From positions 62,001-126,000 of the forward strand of contig JALBYF010000042.1 of NCBI GenBank assembly GCA_023212725.1: DNA of 64,000 nucleotides, given 5' to 3'. Source of the DNA: Tranzscheliella williamsii (lineage: Eukaryota > Basidiomycota > Ustilaginomycetes > Ustilaginales > Ustilaginaceae). A model generated the notes under the pieces. That model worked only from the letters and a program-made list of their open reading frames with translations, was not told where the DNA came from and did no database searches. The position numbers and the translations under genes are program-made. Positions 16,855 to 26,365 of the stretch are shown piece after piece (the first letter of the stretch is position 1; every line of letters starts with the position of its first letter).

Positions 16855-18711
16855 CTAGTAGTCGTCGTAACTCTCCTCGTACTCGGCCCATGAGGCTTCC
16901 GCTTCGCCGTTGACGGCTTGCTCCATCAGACTGGGAATGTTCGAGCAAGGGTTGGTGCCGTATGGCTTCGCGTCAAGGTCCTTGGGGATCCAGCCGAATT
17001 CAAGACCTGTTTTGTACGACCAGTCCGGGTTGTTGTCGTTCCTCCACGACCATTGGATCCATCCGCCTCCCTGCTCGTAGACGTACTGCTGCGTTCGGAA
17101 GTTCCTGGCCATGAAAGCCATGTACTTGACCGAGTATGGATACGTTGGACCCTTTGGGAACTTGACCGGCCCTACGGGCAAGTCTCGATCCTGTGCCCGG
17201 TCTCCGTTTGGCCCATTGACTCCGAACTCTCCGGCAATAGACGGGTAGTACTTCTGCGACTGCTGGAAGCTGGCCACCAGGTTGCATGCCTCTTGCAGAC
17301 GTCCGGTATCCTTGGTGCTCTTCTCCTGGTCAGTATAGACAAAGTAAGGGTGCGTGTCCAGCAGGACGCGGTGTCGCGCCCGTCCAGTCCAGAAGTTCTG
17401 CCAGTACTGCAGACCCTGGAATCCATCGTGCACAGCGAGCAGCATGTTGGAGTAGTCCTTCGCTCCATCGGGCTTGGCCACCTTGTTTCGTGCCCAAGGG
17501 TAATACTTGTTCAGCAGATCTTGAATGGCAGGGACAGTGCTGGCCTTGGGCTCATTGACAGCCTGGATGGCTGTTACAGTCCCGGCATAGTCGGCCTGGG
17601 TGAACTCGGTAACCAGGCGGTTGAAAGCGTACTGAGTCTGCGTGTAGTAGGCAGGCTTGTCTGCCCAGTGGATGGGTCCCGATCGACCAGAATTATCGAA
17701 ACCGTTCTGCGAGCCGGGCACACCGTGGAGATCAACCCAGACTTTGAGCTTATACTTCTTGGCAAGCTGGACACCTTCCTTGAGCTTGGCGAATCGGTTC
17801 AACGTAAGGTAGGGGACATTTTTACCTTTGGCTTCTTCAAACATGAAGTAGGGAACCGGAATGCGGACGTGGTTCAGACCAGCGGCGGCGATCGCCTTCC
17901 AATCATCCTCGGTCATCCACGTGTCAAAGTGCTTTTGAAGCACTTTGGCGGCCCAGTCGTAGTTGCTGTAGAGACCGGCGGTCCACTCATCGATGATCGG
18001 ATTGGGGTAAGGGGCATTGATAGCATGATTATTTAGAGCATTCATCAGGGTGCTGTCCATCCAAGCTTCAAAGAGCAGCCAGTTGCCCAGGTTGACGCCC
18101 CGCACCTTTTGGCCGTTGTAGTCGAAGCCCGAGTCCTCGGGAAGGCTGGGCAAGGCTTTGCTGTGGATCATGCCATCGTCTCGGGAGGCAGCGGAAAGTT
18201 CAGCTTCTTCACCCCATTGCAGCGGGTTTGAGAGGTTGAAATTGAAAGAGAAATCCGGCACTGAGCCTGACGTTTTCTTGTTGTTGTTCATCGAGAACGA
18301 AAAGCCGAGCGATTGTGCCACTTCCTTGACACCGCTGACAGCCTTGGAGGCGGAGACAGTGTTGCCTACGCCAATCATGGCTGTTACCCGGTCCAGACGG
18401 CTGATGGCGGATTCGAGTCGATGCTGAACGTTTGTCCAGAACTGGCTGGCTCGGTCAGGATCACCACCCACAGGAATATAGTGTAGCTCGTCGAGGTAGC
18501 TCTCTTCGAGCTGCTCGTTGGAGGAGAGACGCATTCGTCGGGCCCCGGGGACAGATCGAGGGTCCTGTACGGGTTGTATAGCGGGGTTGGCTTTGTTCAC
18601 TCCCTCATAGCGAGATAGGCCACGATAATTCCTGACTGCGGGGACCGCTTCGACATTCTCTACCGTCAAGGCAAGTGCTATGGCCGCCAGGCCAAAGGAT
18701 GTGAAACGCAT
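16855..18711 (-). CDS. EXG1: Secreted GH5 glucan 1,3-beta-glucosidase (exo-beta-1,3-glucanase)
   Basis: Releases glucose from beta-1,3-glucan ends during wall remodelling. The 618-residue protein starts with a signal peptide (MRFTSFGLAAIALALTVENVEA). A propeptide-like region of about 175 residues follows and contains dibasic sites (RR near 58-59). The GH5 barrel opens with KVRGVNLGNWLLFEAWM (202-218). Family markers are LNHVRIPVPYFMF, VWVDLHGVPGSQNGFDNSG, the acid/base Glu in AVNEP (E387), HPYFVYT, and the nucleophile Glu in SIAGEFGV (E495). The C-terminus (WIQWSWRNDNN...WIPKDLDAKPYG) fits the yeast Exg1 group. The last residues are acidic (EESYDDY). Family length is about 400-450, so the N-terminal extension is long. 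The ATG at 18711 gives the signal peptide directly. Confidence 0.93.
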   Translation of the reverse strand: MRFTSFGLAAIALALTVENVEAVPAVRNYRGLSRYEGVNKANPAIQPVQDPRSVPGARRMRLSSNEQLEESYLDELHYIPVGGDPDRASQFWTNVQHRLESAISRLDRVTAMIGVGNTVSASKAVSGVKEVAQSLGFSFSMNNNKKTSGSVPDFSFNFNLSNPLQWGEEAELSAASRDDGMIHSKALPSLPEDSGFDYNGQKVRGVNLGNWLLFEAWMDSTLMNALNNHAINAPYPNPIIDEWTAGLYSNYDWAAKVLQKHFDTWMTEDDWKAIAAAGLNHVRIPVPYFMFEEAKGKNVPYLTLNRFAKLKEGVQLAKKYKLKVWVDLHGVPGSQNGFDNSGRSGPIHWADKPAYYTQTQYAFNRLVTEFTQADYAGTVTAIQAVNEPKASTVPAIQDLLNKYYPWARNKVAKPDGAKDYSNMLLAVHDGFQGLQYWQNFWTGRARHRVLLDTHPYFVYTDQEKSTKDTGRLQEACNLVASFQQSQKYYPSIAGEFGVNGPNGDRAQDRDLPVGPVKFPKGPTYPYSVKYMAFMARNFRTQQYVYEQGGGWIQWSWRNDNNPDWSYKTGLEFGWIPKDLDAKPYGTNPCSNIPSLMEQAVNGEAEASWAEYEESYDDY

Positions 18712-21700
18712 TGTGGGCGTGAGACTGGCTCGATGGTAGCCCAGAAAAACGTGTGCTGATTTGGGTCAGTCCCGGAGTAGGCGCGCCGTGAAAAGTGCCG
18801 GTATGCCCAGGATCGTCGGCCTGTTGACGCTGCTCGATACAGGAAGCGGGTTCGTATCCCTATACGGATCTGGTGAGGTCTGAGGACGATAGTAAAGAGA
18901 ACGTATTCTTCAGAAGGAAACGACGTGGAAAGAGGCACAGTGAAGGCGGAAGCGAGGTGTGGCAGGGCAGGGGCAGGGGAGAGAGGCGGAAAGCGGCGAG
19001 GGCTGCGATCGATGAAGAGAGAAGAGGAAGAGCAGGTCGGAGGAGGAAGCCGTGCCAACAGGGCGGTTTTATACAAGTGAGGGTTTCTACTAAGACCGGC
19101 GAGCGGAGACAGAGAAGGAAGCCGAGGGGATAGCTGGGAAGAAGGCTGGCGGGAGCGCTTGGTTTGGAAATCAGCTTGTCACAAGCAGGGGCATCTTAGG
19201 CTGGAGCTTGAGCCAAGGCATGGCTCATGGTACCGCACAGGGCCAACTATTCTGGGCACTGTGCTGGCTAGTGACTGTGTGGCTGTAAGGACCACGGGAG
19301 CCTACCGAGCTCCACGGCTCCAGGCGGAATGCTCGGCAAAGCGCTGCGCCGGTCCAAGCTTTCGCGGCCAGGCTTCCGCCCGAGGCTACACATGCACCTA
19401 GATAGCTTGTGGTTGACTGGCACCATAAAGCTCAGCGCGGTGGCTTCGGGCTCAACAGCGCTGTGGTCGCAGAGCCACCAGCGAAACTCGAAGACCGCCG
19501 CTGAGGATGTGATGTCAACGACAAAACTCTACTCCTACAGGCCAAGCAAAGTCGGAGAAGCACGTCGTCATGCGAGCCAAGACCAAGCTCCAGCAGGATT
19601 CTCTCTGCCGAAGGAACACAGGCGTCGGGCTGGGTGCTGAACGAAAGGCAGAGCAGGCAGCGCAGGCCGCGCAGGCCGAGCCGACTGCAAGAGTTTAGCG
19701 GGCGAAGGGGATGACAGCATCCAGCGCTACGAAAGCTCTAACTGCAATCCGCCTCTGTCTCGCAGGCGGCAAAGCAACGTTGAGCGCAGCAGCGACGTGC
19801 AGCCGTGCAGCGACTCGGCAGCGCAGCGACGCAGCAAAGCAGCAACGGGGCGAGGCGAAGCTTGAGGGCAGAGCATGCGTCTGCGAGAAGAGCTTACTCG
19901 AAGCCGGTCTTACCTACATCCAGGTTTGAATCCAGAGAGCCAACACGTCGTGATTCGGATTTTGACCCGCACCCGAACTCGCCTTCCGTCCCACGCCTCC
20001 ACCCCATCCACGCCTGCATGGATGGTGACGGTAAGCTGTATGGACTCACACTAGTGCGCATAGATCCAAGAGTCGTTCCGACGTACGCGGTTATGAATAA
20101 TGTGGGCCGGCGTCTCCATTTCGAGTTGCGAAGCGTGACCGCCCGACCTGACCACCCGTAGAGTGCGTGGTGGATGCTTGCGATTCGCGATATGGGTGGT
20201 ATGCGCGGTCAGTGGCTGATTGCGCCGCAACAGATCGAAGGCGGATGAAGCACCTTCCACTGAGCAGCGTCGCCAAGGGGCAGGTTATGGCTTACTAGAT
20301 AGTCGTCGCGAGATGGCTGTTCACACGCTTGTCCGCAGCGGATTGGGTTGCGGAGTGCGATGCAGCCAAACGCACGACCGCCTCAGCATCTGCTCTCCTG
20401 CATCACAGCCAGAGTGCTGCCGCATTATCGGACGAAGGTATCGCACAGGGTTTGAGTTCCTCCTAGGTACTATCACCAAGAAAGCCCAGGAGTGTGGGCA
20501 TCGACGACGGCCGCCTCGATCGATGCTCCATCAGCAAAACCGAAAGTCTAAATATGGGTGCCGTGTTGGTCTCGCTTAGGGAAACCTTCCTAATTTGACT
20601 TGGTTGAAGGCTAGTTTCCGATGCTTGAAAGACACCCTCACGGCTTTGCCGAGACGGACGCTTAGTGAAAGCTACTGTACCGGCAAGCGGATCAGCCGTG
20701 CGTTCCCGTCGGTGATCAACCTGCAAAGCACGGTTCTGCGGCCCTACCGTTTCAAACGCAGACATCGAAACGCAGAACGGCAGTCCCGCCATGTCTCGCC
20801 ATCACCAACTGCATCGCGTGTCTTGACTGTCTGCGCGCACTGGCGGAGTTGACTGAGCTGCGTGCCTTGACGCTGGCGGGACCTTGAGCCCATCCTGATC
20901 GGAGCTGTGAATATAGGTTCAAGCATCGTCTATATGCTGTTCGTTCGTTCTCCGCTGCGATCTGCTCGCGGCCAGCAGCCGCCCTCGCTGCGCGCAGAAG
21001 CGGTGCAATGGCCCAGGCAGATGATTACGGCTCGCTATATAGATGTTGCGCGTAAGAATCTCGGCGCCTTCGCAGGTGAAAGGGAGACCCCCGATCAAGG
21101 TGTCGAACGTCGGCCTTGTGACGCACCGCTCGAAACCGCTTGGGAGTCGATATTGCCGCGCTGCACCGTTTACGGTACAACTGTATGTACATACAAATCC
21201 AAACAGCAGAAATGAGAATAATACACACCGACACCCGACACCCATGTGCGAGCACACTTGCCATTGTAGCCGTGCAGGCGACAGAATTTTATAACTCGGC
21301 GGATTGGGATCAACGACATGCGTGTGGCTGCAGTGTGAAATCCAACCGACTTGCCTAATACGGAAGCCGCGGTGGGGCCGCTTTCTCCTGTCTCGGCCGT
21401 GTGCCGGGCGGGCCCCTGACTAGGATAGCGCGAGGCTGCGCTTGGACGAACAGGGGGCGTGGGTAGCTTTCTGCCGACGGAGGCATGTGCGAAGGGGGGG
21501 GGCAAGCTAGGGTCTGCGGTGTCAGCCGGCAACGAGCGCTTAGCGTGCGGCCAGCAGCAGCCGTCGCTGACTGGTGCCGCCGTACCAGCGTTTCGTGCTG
21601 CTTAGTGCGCACCCAGTGTGGCTAGGTTGGTGCGTGGCTACCCCGCACCCCCTCGCACTAGCCGCCGCCCCGGAACGCCACCGCGCTAGGCTAGCGCGCT

Positions 21701-22114
21701 CAACCGCCGTTGCGCGCACATCACTGCACACCCCACACCCAAACAGCCCCACACCAGTGAACCCCGCTAGCCACCTCGGCTCCGCTCCCCAACATCCGGC
21801 CAAACACACAGTCGCTCCGACCTCAGCCGTGGCCAAGTGCGCTAACAGAAAAAGTCAGTATGGATTGCATGCCAGGCGCAGCAAGCTAAACGGTAAAGTA
21901 CAACCACGGCGTGGTGGAATTTGGCGAGGCACGTATATGGCCTAGAGTCGAAAGCGTAGCAGGTCGTGAGGCTTGAAGAGGCGGGACAGGGAAAACGCAG
22001 AATCGAGCTAGATGAATGGATCCCATGACAGATGCAAAATGGTTGAATAGAACCCGTGGCAGATAAGATATGCGAGACGTCGAGGGGAAAGGGCAGACAG
22101 AAAGGGAGGCCGGT
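18712..22114. other. 3.4 kb region without a recognisable gene
   Basis: It lies between the EXG1 start codon and the 3' end of the Ecl1-like gene. Short open frames occur on both strands, none longer than about 135 codons and none with familiar content or convincing splice sites. The first 400 nt upstream of EXG1 are purine-rich on + and presumably the promoter. At 19787-19850 there is an imperfect GCAGCGAC-like repeat. A cytosine-rich segment runs from about 21600 to 21830. It could hold a non-coding RNA or decayed sequence. Confidence 0.5.
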
Positions 22115-25100
22115 TTAGGCGTCAAAGTAGAAGAGCTTCTTCCGATGGGGCTGAAAGCCCATTTGGACATGGTCCTGTGCATCGCCGCCGGTTTGTTCCG
22201 GAGCAGAAGCACGGCTGGTAGCGCTGTTAGCGGCGGGTGGATGCGGCTTGGAGAGACCGCCTGCGCCGAGGCCCCAGCCAGGCTCGTAGACATCGTGGGT
22301 CTCGCGGTCTGGCAGCTGCAAGATGGGATACGTTTTCAGGCCGGAAAGCTGGTCGTAGCTCCAAGTGCGCGGCGGTTCTTCGGACTGTGTGTGGTGGTGT
22401 GTGCTGGCAGGTGGGGCAGGTGCGTCCGGGGGTCCGCTCCGCTGATGGCTAGCGTGCGTACCCAACGAGGATCGGGACCGAGGGGGCGGCATCAATGAGC
22501 TCCGGTGATGGCGTCGCCCGTGCTGCATCGCCATGGCAGAGTTGGGCCGGCTTCCAAACTCTCCGGAAGTCAGGTCTTGCGACGTCATCTCGCCGCCGTC
22601 CTCCGGCACACTCGGGGTCGGGCTTCGATGCAACGTAGTGGGCATGGTCGCATGACGCCCCGAGCCGGGCTGGCCTTGGTTGTTGGGGGGTGCGCCGAGG
22701 CTGACAACATGACCGAAAGCTGTACGGCTGCCAGAACCAGCGGCGTGGTTCGACTGGGCGTGAGAGGCGTGCTGCTGCAGATTCGGGTGGGATGAATGCT
22801 GGTGATGATGGTGATGACCGCGATGAGAGCTGGTTGCGCCAGGCTGATGTGCGTGGGCGTGGGAGTGAACCTGGTGCGCAGCCAGGGCCGCAGCGTGGCC
22901 ATAACCAATGCTGGAGGTAGAGGGATGAGGATAGTGAGCCGACGGATGAGCAAAAGGTCCAGCTGAGGCGGTAGGATTGGCAGTCAGGGGTACCATTGGC
23001 TGCGGCTGCGGTGCGATGGTTGTCATAGCACCCCAACCAAGGCCTTTGGTCCGCGGAGAGGTCCCGGCGCTGTAGGGCAAGGAATGGTGGCCAGTAGCAC
23101 TGGTCGGTCGCGACGGACTCATTGCTGCTCTCGCTGCCTCCTGTGCCAAAGCAAAGCTGCTGTGGTATGGGCTGCGGACCAATGTCGGCGAAGACGCAAC
23201 ATGACCATGGGAGGACCCGGCACTACCAACATACATTTGCGGAGTGTGGCTGGTCGACCACGTGCGGCCATTCGAGTAGGTGCGCCCGCCACGGGGTAGC
23301 TGGCCATACAGGTTGGTACTGCTGCCTGTCCGGCTGATAGGTGCCAGTAGAGGCGGGAGCACGGCAATGTCTCGGCTTTTGCGATGTTTCCTTTCCAACC
23401 GTTTCCTTTGCCGCTCTTCTTCAAAGCCGATGGAAAGGCTTTCCGCGCGGGTACGTGAAGCGTAACCAGAAGCGTTTGCAGGGGTCCCATCTTTCAGAGA
23501 GGAGCCCGTCGCGCTAGGATCCCTGGCCTCCGATGCATCACCGGGAATCTCGCCTTGGCCAATTTCGCTGACGAATGCAGGCACGCGGCCTCTGCGGATT
23601 GTAGGCTTGGCAACAAGGCTCTGGGTGGGCGTGATAACTGCGCTTTGATCATGGGAGGGTGGTCGAGGCGACAGCGACATGGCGGCTCTGTTGACGTGAG
23701 CAGGCGAGCTGGAAGATGGAACCTCGTTGTCGCTGACGTTTTTCACTGGGCTTTGCAGGCGCTGTGCGGCTTGCTGCTGCCGCTGTCCGCTGCCTCGTGA
23801 GCCAACCGTACTGCGCAGCTTCGAGAGGTCGCTCCTAGATGACGACTCTTCTGCGTCATCCACGGCGGAGAACCCCTCCGAATCGCTACGCATGGGAGCT
23901 GGAGATGCGGATGACCTCCAATTGAGCCAAGCAGAGGATAGGGATCGTAACCAGCCACTATTGTTGGAGCCGGACCCGGAGCTCGAGATGGACTGAGCCG
24001 TCGAGTTCCTGCGTTCTGGTCGTACGGCTGTTCCAAAGAGCGACAATCTGCGAAGATCAGGACGTTTATCGTAGTTGTCGGTCATACGTCGCGGGAAAGA
24101 GGTCAGAGAGCCAGATGCTCGAGACTGAGCAAATCTGAGGCTTCCAACAGCAAGGCTGTGCTCGTCTTCTGATTGGAAGGTGCTCATGTCCGACTGATGG
24201 GAAGACCCACGCTGCATTGCTGAGAACCCTGTCTCGTTCTCGAAGAGCGACGGCTGCAGGGCATGCACTGTGTTTGCACCGGAGGAGGAACTACGCTGGA
24301 CCTCATGCAAAGTGGGTGGATGCGAGGAAGGCAGACTATGTTGATGCGACAAGGTGATGCCACTGGCGCCCATGAGAGTATGCTCGCTTGCCAGGCTGCG
24401 AGAAAGAAGGGAGCCCTTTGCCCCTGGGCTGCCAATGTGGTCGCTAAAGACATCGACAGATGGAGCGGCATGGTGACGGCTGTCCTTTTGAAGGAGGTGG
24501 AGCGGACTGGTACCTAGGTTTGCAGAGAGCTTCATGGAAAGCGAGCCGGTTTTGGAGCGATCCGTAGTCGGTAGATGGCCGGTAATGTGGTCGCCGTATC
24601 GGTTCAGCTGCTGTTTCAGACTTTCGCTGGCAGGTGCCAATGTAGGTTCCGAATGACGGTGACTATGTCGGGCTGTAGCATGCGAAGACGCGAGGGGCGT
24701 TACTATGACGGAATGCCGAGGCGTGATACCGGGAGTAGCTGTCGTCGTTGCCAGGCCAGATGGCTGTTCAGCGTTGGTGCGATGCGAGTATCTTTGTCGA
24801 TGTGCAGTCATCTCCCTTGTCGAGCCAGACGTGGCATGCAGCCGAGGCTCCCAGAGGCTGCTGCCGCTCTCGGAGCTTAGGCCACTTCCATCCGTACCGG
24901 CTGCGCTGGCTTTGCCTCCGCTAGCAGCCGAGGAAGAACGAGGCGGAATTGCACCTTCTCTGACAGGCTCCATCGCGTAGATTGAATCGGCAGGACGGAA
25001 GCGAGGACTTGCGAGATTAGATCCCTGTCGGTTAGAGGTGGGCGGGACTTGTGGAAAGTAACTATCCGGACCAGCACCAGGAGCATGGAGGTTAAGAGGA

Positions 25101-26365
25101 GTGATCAATCGGCCACTTGCAGTTCGTGGCTTCTGACTGGGTTGCACTCGTCCATACATATAGCCACTGGAGCTTTCGGTGGCGGTGTCGCTAGCGCCGC
25201 TCGGGACCGTAGCGCCTCCTGCAGATCCCGCTTCGGCATATTTGTCCATGCATTCGGGACACATGCATTCGCTTTCGGGTGTGTTAGGAACCGCGGCCAT
25301 TGGCGCCAAGGGCATGCTATCGGATCGAGTCCATCCGGATGGATTGGTCCAGGCGCTGTTGGATTGAGGCGCCCAAGCTGTGGTCGCTGAAGGCACCAGC
25401 GGTTGCGAGAGATACTGCGCCAACTCGCCGAGCCCCGAGGAGCGACGCTCGTCAATCAACCTACAACGTTGGGAGCAGTAGAGCGGGGTGGGCGCCTTGC
25501 GTTTGGCTGCCAGCTCGGCCTCTTGCTGCTTGAGAGCGGCTGGCGTCAGGCCGCCGAGGAGCCCGCGACCCTTGGTCCGGGGTTGAATGGCAGACGACTG
25601 GCTGTGAAGCGTGTTGAAATTGCTACTAACAGCAGCCTCATTGGACTTGAATGAGGAAGGGCCGCTGCTGTTTGAATGCGATCTATTACTGGCAGCTGAG
25701 TTTGGCCGCGAGGCTGCCGGACTTTTGCGGCCCTTGACTCCGGTGGGATCCCCCTTTACCTTGCCCTTATCATCGTGCAGTTTAGTAGTGGGACGCAGCT
25801 CGCTGAGGGCATTGAGGCGGCTACCGGTACTCCCAGTTCTTTTATGAGGAGCAAGCGGGCCTGCGCCCATTCGAGCTTGCAGCTTTCCGGCGGAATGAGT
25901 TCTCTTAAGGTTGCCGGGCCCGGGCCCAGGCCCAGGTGCGGGGCCCACTTTGGTGGAGCTTGGGGACTGTTTGGCGTCGGAGACCTTGTCGCGCTCCGAC
26001 GGGAGGGGTACGTGTTCTGAAGTGATGGGCTTATTAGCCTTGATGGTGCCGGACCGACTCTTCAAGGTGGAATGGCCGGTTGCCGTGGCAGGAGCAGCGC
26101 CCGACTCATCCTCGCACTTTGCGATACCTTCACCAGGTTCAATAAGGCAGTCGCAAGTAGCGCAGTAGGTCTGTGTCCACAGCTCTTGACCGTCCATTTC
26201 GAGAGCCGCTTCTTCATCGCTGCTGTCGTCTGTGGTGGTCTCTTCATCGTCGTCGCTATCGTTGCCCGTGCTTTTGGGAGGTGGAGCGAGAGGTGCTGGT
26301 TTGCCCTTGGGCTTGGTCTCGGTGCCTGGGGGCCGAGAACCCCCAGATACTGCTGGTAAAGGCAT
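22115..26365 (-). CDS. Very large disordered protein with N-terminal Ecl1-like zinc motif
   Basis: A single-exon protein of 1416 residues. After an acidic start it has ELWTQTYCATCDCLIEPGEG (about 61-80, cysteines 68, 71, 73) and, about 215 residues later, LYCSQRCRLIDERRSSGLGEL (cysteines near 296 and 300). This CxxC plus YCSxxCRL pair is the signature of the fungal Ecl1 / lifespan-regulatory-factor family, small zinc-binding proteins that extend chronological lifespan in yeasts. Here the two halves are separated by a low-complexity insert and followed by about 1100 residues rich in Ser, Pro, Gly and Thr. Near 1150-1240 is a His-rich stretch (HSHAHAH, GHHHHHQHSSH). No other domain is visible. 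Such long versions seem typical of filamentous and basidiomycete homologues, as far as I recall. Role inferred only. Confidence 0.72.
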   Translation of the reverse strand: MPLPAVSGGSRPPGTETKPKGKPAPLAPPPKSTGNDSDDDEETTTDDSSDEEAALEMDGQELWTQTYCATCDCLIEPGEGIAKCEDESGAAPATATGHSTLKSRSGTIKANKPITSEHVPLPSERDKVSDAKQSPSSTKVGPAPGPGPGPGNLKRTHSAGKLQARMGAGPLAPHKRTGSTGSRLNALSELRPTTKLHDDKGKVKGDPTGVKGRKSPAASRPNSAASNRSHSNSSGPSSFKSNEAAVSSNFNTLHSQSSAIQPRTKGRGLLGGLTPAALKQQEAELAAKRKAPTPLYCSQRCRLIDERRSSGLGELAQYLSQPLVPSATTAWAPQSNSAWTNPSGWTRSDSMPLAPMAAVPNTPESECMCPECMDKYAEAGSAGGATVPSGASDTATESSSGYMYGRVQPSQKPRTASGRLITPLNLHAPGAGPDSYFPQVPPTSNRQGSNLASPRFRPADSIYAMEPVREGAIPPRSSSAASGGKASAAGTDGSGLSSESGSSLWEPRLHATSGSTREMTAHRQRYSHRTNAEQPSGLATTTATPGITPRHSVIVTPLASSHATARHSHRHSEPTLAPASESLKQQLNRYGDHITGHLPTTDRSKTGSLSMKLSANLGTSPLHLLQKDSRHHAAPSVDVFSDHIGSPGAKGSLLSRSLASEHTLMGASGITLSHQHSLPSSHPPTLHEVQRSSSSGANTVHALQPSLFENETGFSAMQRGSSHQSDMSTFQSEDEHSLAVGSLRFAQSRASGSLTSFPRRMTDNYDKRPDLRRLSLFGTAVRPERRNSTAQSISSSGSGSNNSGWLRSLSSAWLNWRSSASPAPMRSDSEGFSAVDDAEESSSRSDLSKLRSTVGSRGSGQRQQQAAQRLQSPVKNVSDNEVPSSSSPAHVNRAAMSLSPRPPSHDQSAVITPTQSLVAKPTIRRGRVPAFVSEIGQGEIPGDASEARDPSATGSSLKDGTPANASGYASRTRAESLSIGFEEERQRKRLERKHRKSRDIAVLPPLLAPISRTGSSTNLYGQLPRGGRTYSNGRTWSTSHTPQMYVGSAGSSHGHVASSPTLVRSPYHSSFALAQEAARAAMSPSRPTSATGHHSLPYSAGTSPRTKGLGWGAMTTIAPQPQPMVPLTANPTASAGPFAHPSAHYPHPSTSSIGYGHAAALAAHQVHSHAHAHQPGATSSHRGHHHHHQHSSHPNLQQHASHAQSNHAAGSGSRTAFGHVVSLGAPPNNQGQPGSGRHATMPTTLHRSPTPSVPEDGGEMTSQDLTSGEFGSRPNSAMAMQHGRRHHRSSLMPPPRSRSSLGTHASHQRSGPPDAPAPPASTHHHTQSEEPPRTWSYDQLSGLKTYPILQLPDRETHDVYEPGWGLGAGGLSKPHPPAANSATSRASAPEQTGGDAQDHVQMGFQPHRKKLFYFDA

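Noticed and set aside
19910..19945. T-loop-like sequence GGTTTGAATCC suggesting a tRNA
   Set aside because: No matching T stem, acceptor stem or D arm could be built around it.
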